A stretch of DNA of 64,000 nucleotides from Microbacterium sp. MYb66. Lineage in GTDB: Bacteria > Actinomycetota > Actinomycetes > Actinomycetales > Microbacteriaceae. The stretch covers positions 186,001 to 250,000 of the forward strand of contig NZ_PCOV01000001.1 of the NCBI RefSeq assembly GCF_002979435.1. The letters run 5' to 3'. The position numbers and the translations under genes were made by a program. Positions 62,024-64,000 of the stretch are shown piece by piece (within the stretch, counting starts at the first letter, position 1; every line of letters begins with the position of its first letter). The notes below the pieces were generated by a model. The model was not told the DNA's origin. It worked only from the letters and a program-made list of their open reading frames with translations, and ran no database searches.

Positions 62024-63340
62024 ATGGACTACATCATGTTGGGCGTGGGGCTTCTGCTCACGGTCGGCACCGGCCTCTTCGTCGCGAGCGAGTTCGCGCT
62101 GGTGAACCTCGATCGCGCCGACCTCGAGGCCCGTCAGGCCCGAGGGGAATCGCGACTCTCGCTCACGATCAGCGCCCTCAAGCACACCTCGACGCATCTG
62201 TCGGCGGCCCAGCTCGGCATCACGCTGACGACGCTGCTCACGGGCTACACGATGGAACCGGCGCTGTCGAACCTCCTCCGCCCCACCCTCCACGCGTGGA
62301 GCATCCCGGAGGCGGCCGTCGCTCCGATCGCGACGATCGTGGCGATGCTGGTGGCCACGGTCCTCTCCATGATCCTCGGCGAGCTCGTCCCCAAGAACTT
62401 CGCGCTCGCCCTGCCGCTGGCCACGGCGAAGCTCGTCATCCCCTTCCAGATCGCGTTCACGACCGTGTTCAAGCCCGCCGTCGTGGTGCTCAACGGCAGC
62501 GCCAACGGTGTGCTGCGCAGCATGGGGATCGAGCCGAAGGAAGAGCTCTCCGGTGCCCGCAGTGCGGAGGAGCTGTCGTCGCTCGTCCGTCGCTCCGCCA
62601 ACGCGGGGCTGCTGGAGGCCGACACCGCCTCCCTGCTCGACCGCACGCTGATGTTCTCGCGACTCACCGCGGCCGATGTGATGACCGCCCGCCCGAGCAT
62701 GCATGCGATCGCGGCGGGCGACTCCGCCGATGACGTCATCCAGCTCGCGCGACGCACCGGTCACAGCCGCTTCCCCGTGTACGACGACGATCTGGACGAC
62801 ATCATGGGCGTCGTCCACCTGAAAGCCGCGATCTCGGTGCCGCGCGAGCGCCGCGCCGAGGTTCCGGTGGGGGCGTTGGCCACGGAGCCCCTGCGCGTAC
62901 CGGAGACGGCGCACGTCGACGGGCTGATCGCCGAACTCCGCGCCCGCGGCTACCAGCTCGCCGTCGTCGTCGACGAGTACGGCGGCACCGCCGGCCTCGT
63001 GACCTTGGAGGACCTCGTGGAGGAGCTCGTCGGCGAGGTTTCGGACGAGCATGACCGCACGAGGGCCGGCGTGATCCGCAACCGCGAGGGGATCACTTTC
63101 CCCGGTGAGCTGCGACCGGACGAGCTCCGCCGTCGTGCGGGCGTCGAGGTGCCGGAGGGTGACGTGTACGACACCGTCGGAGGGTATGTGATGAGCGTGC
63201 TCGAGCGGGTCCCCACGGTCGGTGACGAGGTATCGCTCGACAGCGGGACGCTCCAGGTCGTCCGGATGGACGGCCGTCGTGTCGATCGCGTCCGCTATGT
63301 CCCGAGTCCGCTCGAGGGCGAAGAGGAGGCCACCCGATGA
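62024..63340 (+). CDS. CNNM/CorC-family membrane protein with CBS pair (first)
   Basis: This 438-aa protein has an N-terminal CNNM/DUF21 domain with about four membrane helices (residues 1-180; [38 protein letters not shown]). A CBS pair follows at residues 215-340 ([35 protein letters not shown]), then a CorC_HlyC transporter-associated domain to the C terminus. The family handles magnesium or cobalt efflux; hemolysin is an old label. Start: GAGAGG ribosome site 8 bases upstream. The stop overlaps the next gene as ATGA. Confidence 0.92.
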   Translation: MDYIMLGVGLLLTVGTGLFVASEFALVNLDRADLEARQARGESRLSLTISALKHTSTHLSAAQLGITLTTLLTGYTMEPALSNLLRPTLHAWSIPEAAVAPIATIVAMLVATVLSMILGELVPKNFALALPLATAKLVIPFQIAFTTVFKPAVVVLNGSANGVLRSMGIEPKEELSGARSAEELSSLVRRSANAGLLEADTASLLDRTLMFSRLTAADVMTARPSMHAIAAGDSADDVIQLARRTGHSRFPVYDDDLDDIMGVVHLKAAISVPRERRAEVPVGALATEPLRVPETAHVDGLIAELRARGYQLAVVVDEYGGTAGLVTLEDLVEELVGEVSDEHDRTRAGVIRNREGITFPGELRPDELRRRAGVEVPEGDVYDTVGGYVMSVLERVPTVGDEVSLDSGTLQVVRMDGRRVDRVRYVPSPLEGEEEATR

Positions 63341-64000
63341 ACGATTGGGGAGGACTCGCCTGGCTCGTCGTGCTCCTGGTCGCGAACGCTTTCTTCGTCG
63401 GCGGCGAGTTCGCGGTGATCTCGGCCCGTCGGTCGCAGATCGAGCCGCGCGCCGATCAGGGGTCGCGTGCGGCCAAGACCGCGCTGTACGCGATGGAGCA
63501 CGCGACTCTCATGCTCGCGACGTCGCAGCTCGGCATCACCATCTGCTCGCTGCTCATCCTGAACGTGTCCGAGCCGGCGATCCACCACCTGCTCGCGGTG
63601 CCGCTGCATGCACTGGGCTGGCCGGACGGTGCCGTCGACGCGGTCTCGTTCGCGATCGCGCTGCTCATCGTCTCGTTCCTGCACGTCGTGTTCGGCGAGA
63701 TGGTGCCGAAGAACCTGGCGTTCTCGGTGCCGGATCGCGCCGTGCTGATCCTGGCCCCGCCCCTCGTGTGGGTGTCGAAGGTGTTCATGCCGGTGATCTG
63801 GCTGCTCAACGCGGCGGCGAACGGCGTGCTGCGTCTGTTCCGCGTGGAGCCGAAGAACGAGGCCGCTTCGACGTTCACGCTCGATGAGGTCGCGACCATC
63901 GTGAGCCAGTCGCGCCGTGAGGGCGTGCTGATGGACACGGCGGGGACGGTCGCCGCAGCGGTCGAGTTCACCGACAAGAAGGCGCGGGATGTCGCCGTGC
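63337..64000 (+). CDS. CNNM/CorC-family membrane protein (second), 3' end outside window
   Basis: The first 221 residues of a second CNNM protein are visible, cut by the window end. The DUF21 domain has helices at the start (GLAWLVVLLVANAFFVGGEFAVI) and the TLMLATSQLGITICSLLI and VFGEMVPKNLAFS segments. A linker follows (STFTLDEVATIVSQSRREG) toward the expected CBS pair. The gene overlaps its paralogue by ATGA, so the two are probably made together and may form a heterodimer. Confidence 0.9.
   Translation, partial: MNDWGGLAWLVVLLVANAFFVGGEFAVISARRSQIEPRADQGSRAAKTALYAMEHATLMLATSQLGITICSLLILNVSEPAIHHLLAVPLHALGWPDGAVDAVSFAIALLIVSFLHVVFGEMVPKNLAFSVPDRAVLILAPPLVWVSKVFMPVIWLLNAAANGVLRLFRVEPKNEAASTFTLDEVATIVSQSRREGVLMDTAGTVAAAVEFTDKKARDVAV

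Overview
The window reads as the chromosome of a high-GC actinobacterium, most likely Microbacteriaceae and Microbacterium-like. Evidence: two WhiB proteins, MtrA/MtrB/LpqB, a mycothiol-type sigma/anti-sigma pair, an actinobacterial fused 2-oxoglutarate dehydrogenase (Kgd type), a GuaB1 protein and very GC-rich third codon positions. Names rest on motifs and family memory; no database search was possible. I see no IS element, prophage, tRNA, rRNA or CRISPR, and no gene-free stretch longer than about 230 bases.

Bases 1-14205 form a surface-glycopolymer island. It holds the end of a UDP-GlcNAc 2-epimerase, a nucleotide-sugar dehydrogenase, UDP-galactopyranose mutase (glf), a Wzm/Wzt-type ABC exporter, two galactofuranosyltransferases of the GlfT1 and GlfT2 types, galE and two tandem O-antigen-ligase/polymerase proteins. 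Together these make UDP-galactofuranose, polymerise it, export it and probably ligate it. A lipoprotein, an ECF sigma factor and a one-TM putative anti-sigma protein (4754-6847) sit inside this island.

Bases 14274-24150 hold manA, whiB2, a giant membrane glycosyltransferase with a DUF5719 partner, a Zincin_1-family protein, DUF3499 and a MacAB-like three-gene ABC system. Bases 24193-33123 hold ahcY and a membrane cluster (RDD, SpoIIM, DUF58, MoxR, DUF4350, DUF4129, a GPDPase-membrane-like protein). Bases 33184-44104 hold mtrA-mtrB-lpqB-comF-hpf, a coiled-coil protein, a PadR regulator with a broken ABC gene, and secA. Bases 44170-55002 hold an aminotransferase, a TadZ/MinD-like ATPase with a SAF partner, small conserved genes, pdtaS, whiB1, bcp, rsgA, aroA and sigR-rsrA. 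Bases 55036-64000 hold an Eis-like acetyltransferase, kgd, guaB1 and two CNNM/CorC-like proteins. From memory, much of 14-55 kb follows the order of Mycobacterium tuberculosis Rv3260c down to Rv3219, and guaB1 plus the two CBS proteins resemble Rv1843c-Rv1841c.

A recurring pattern decides many starts. At least 20 genes have a TANNNT box ending 6-9 bases before an ATG or GTG, which implies leaderless transcripts. Other signals are a GGAAT-N18-GTT element before sigR, a strong -35/-10 before whiB2 and before hpf, a PadR operator-like palindrome, two perfect DnaA boxes near 47.2 and 48.2 kb, and four strong hairpin terminators.
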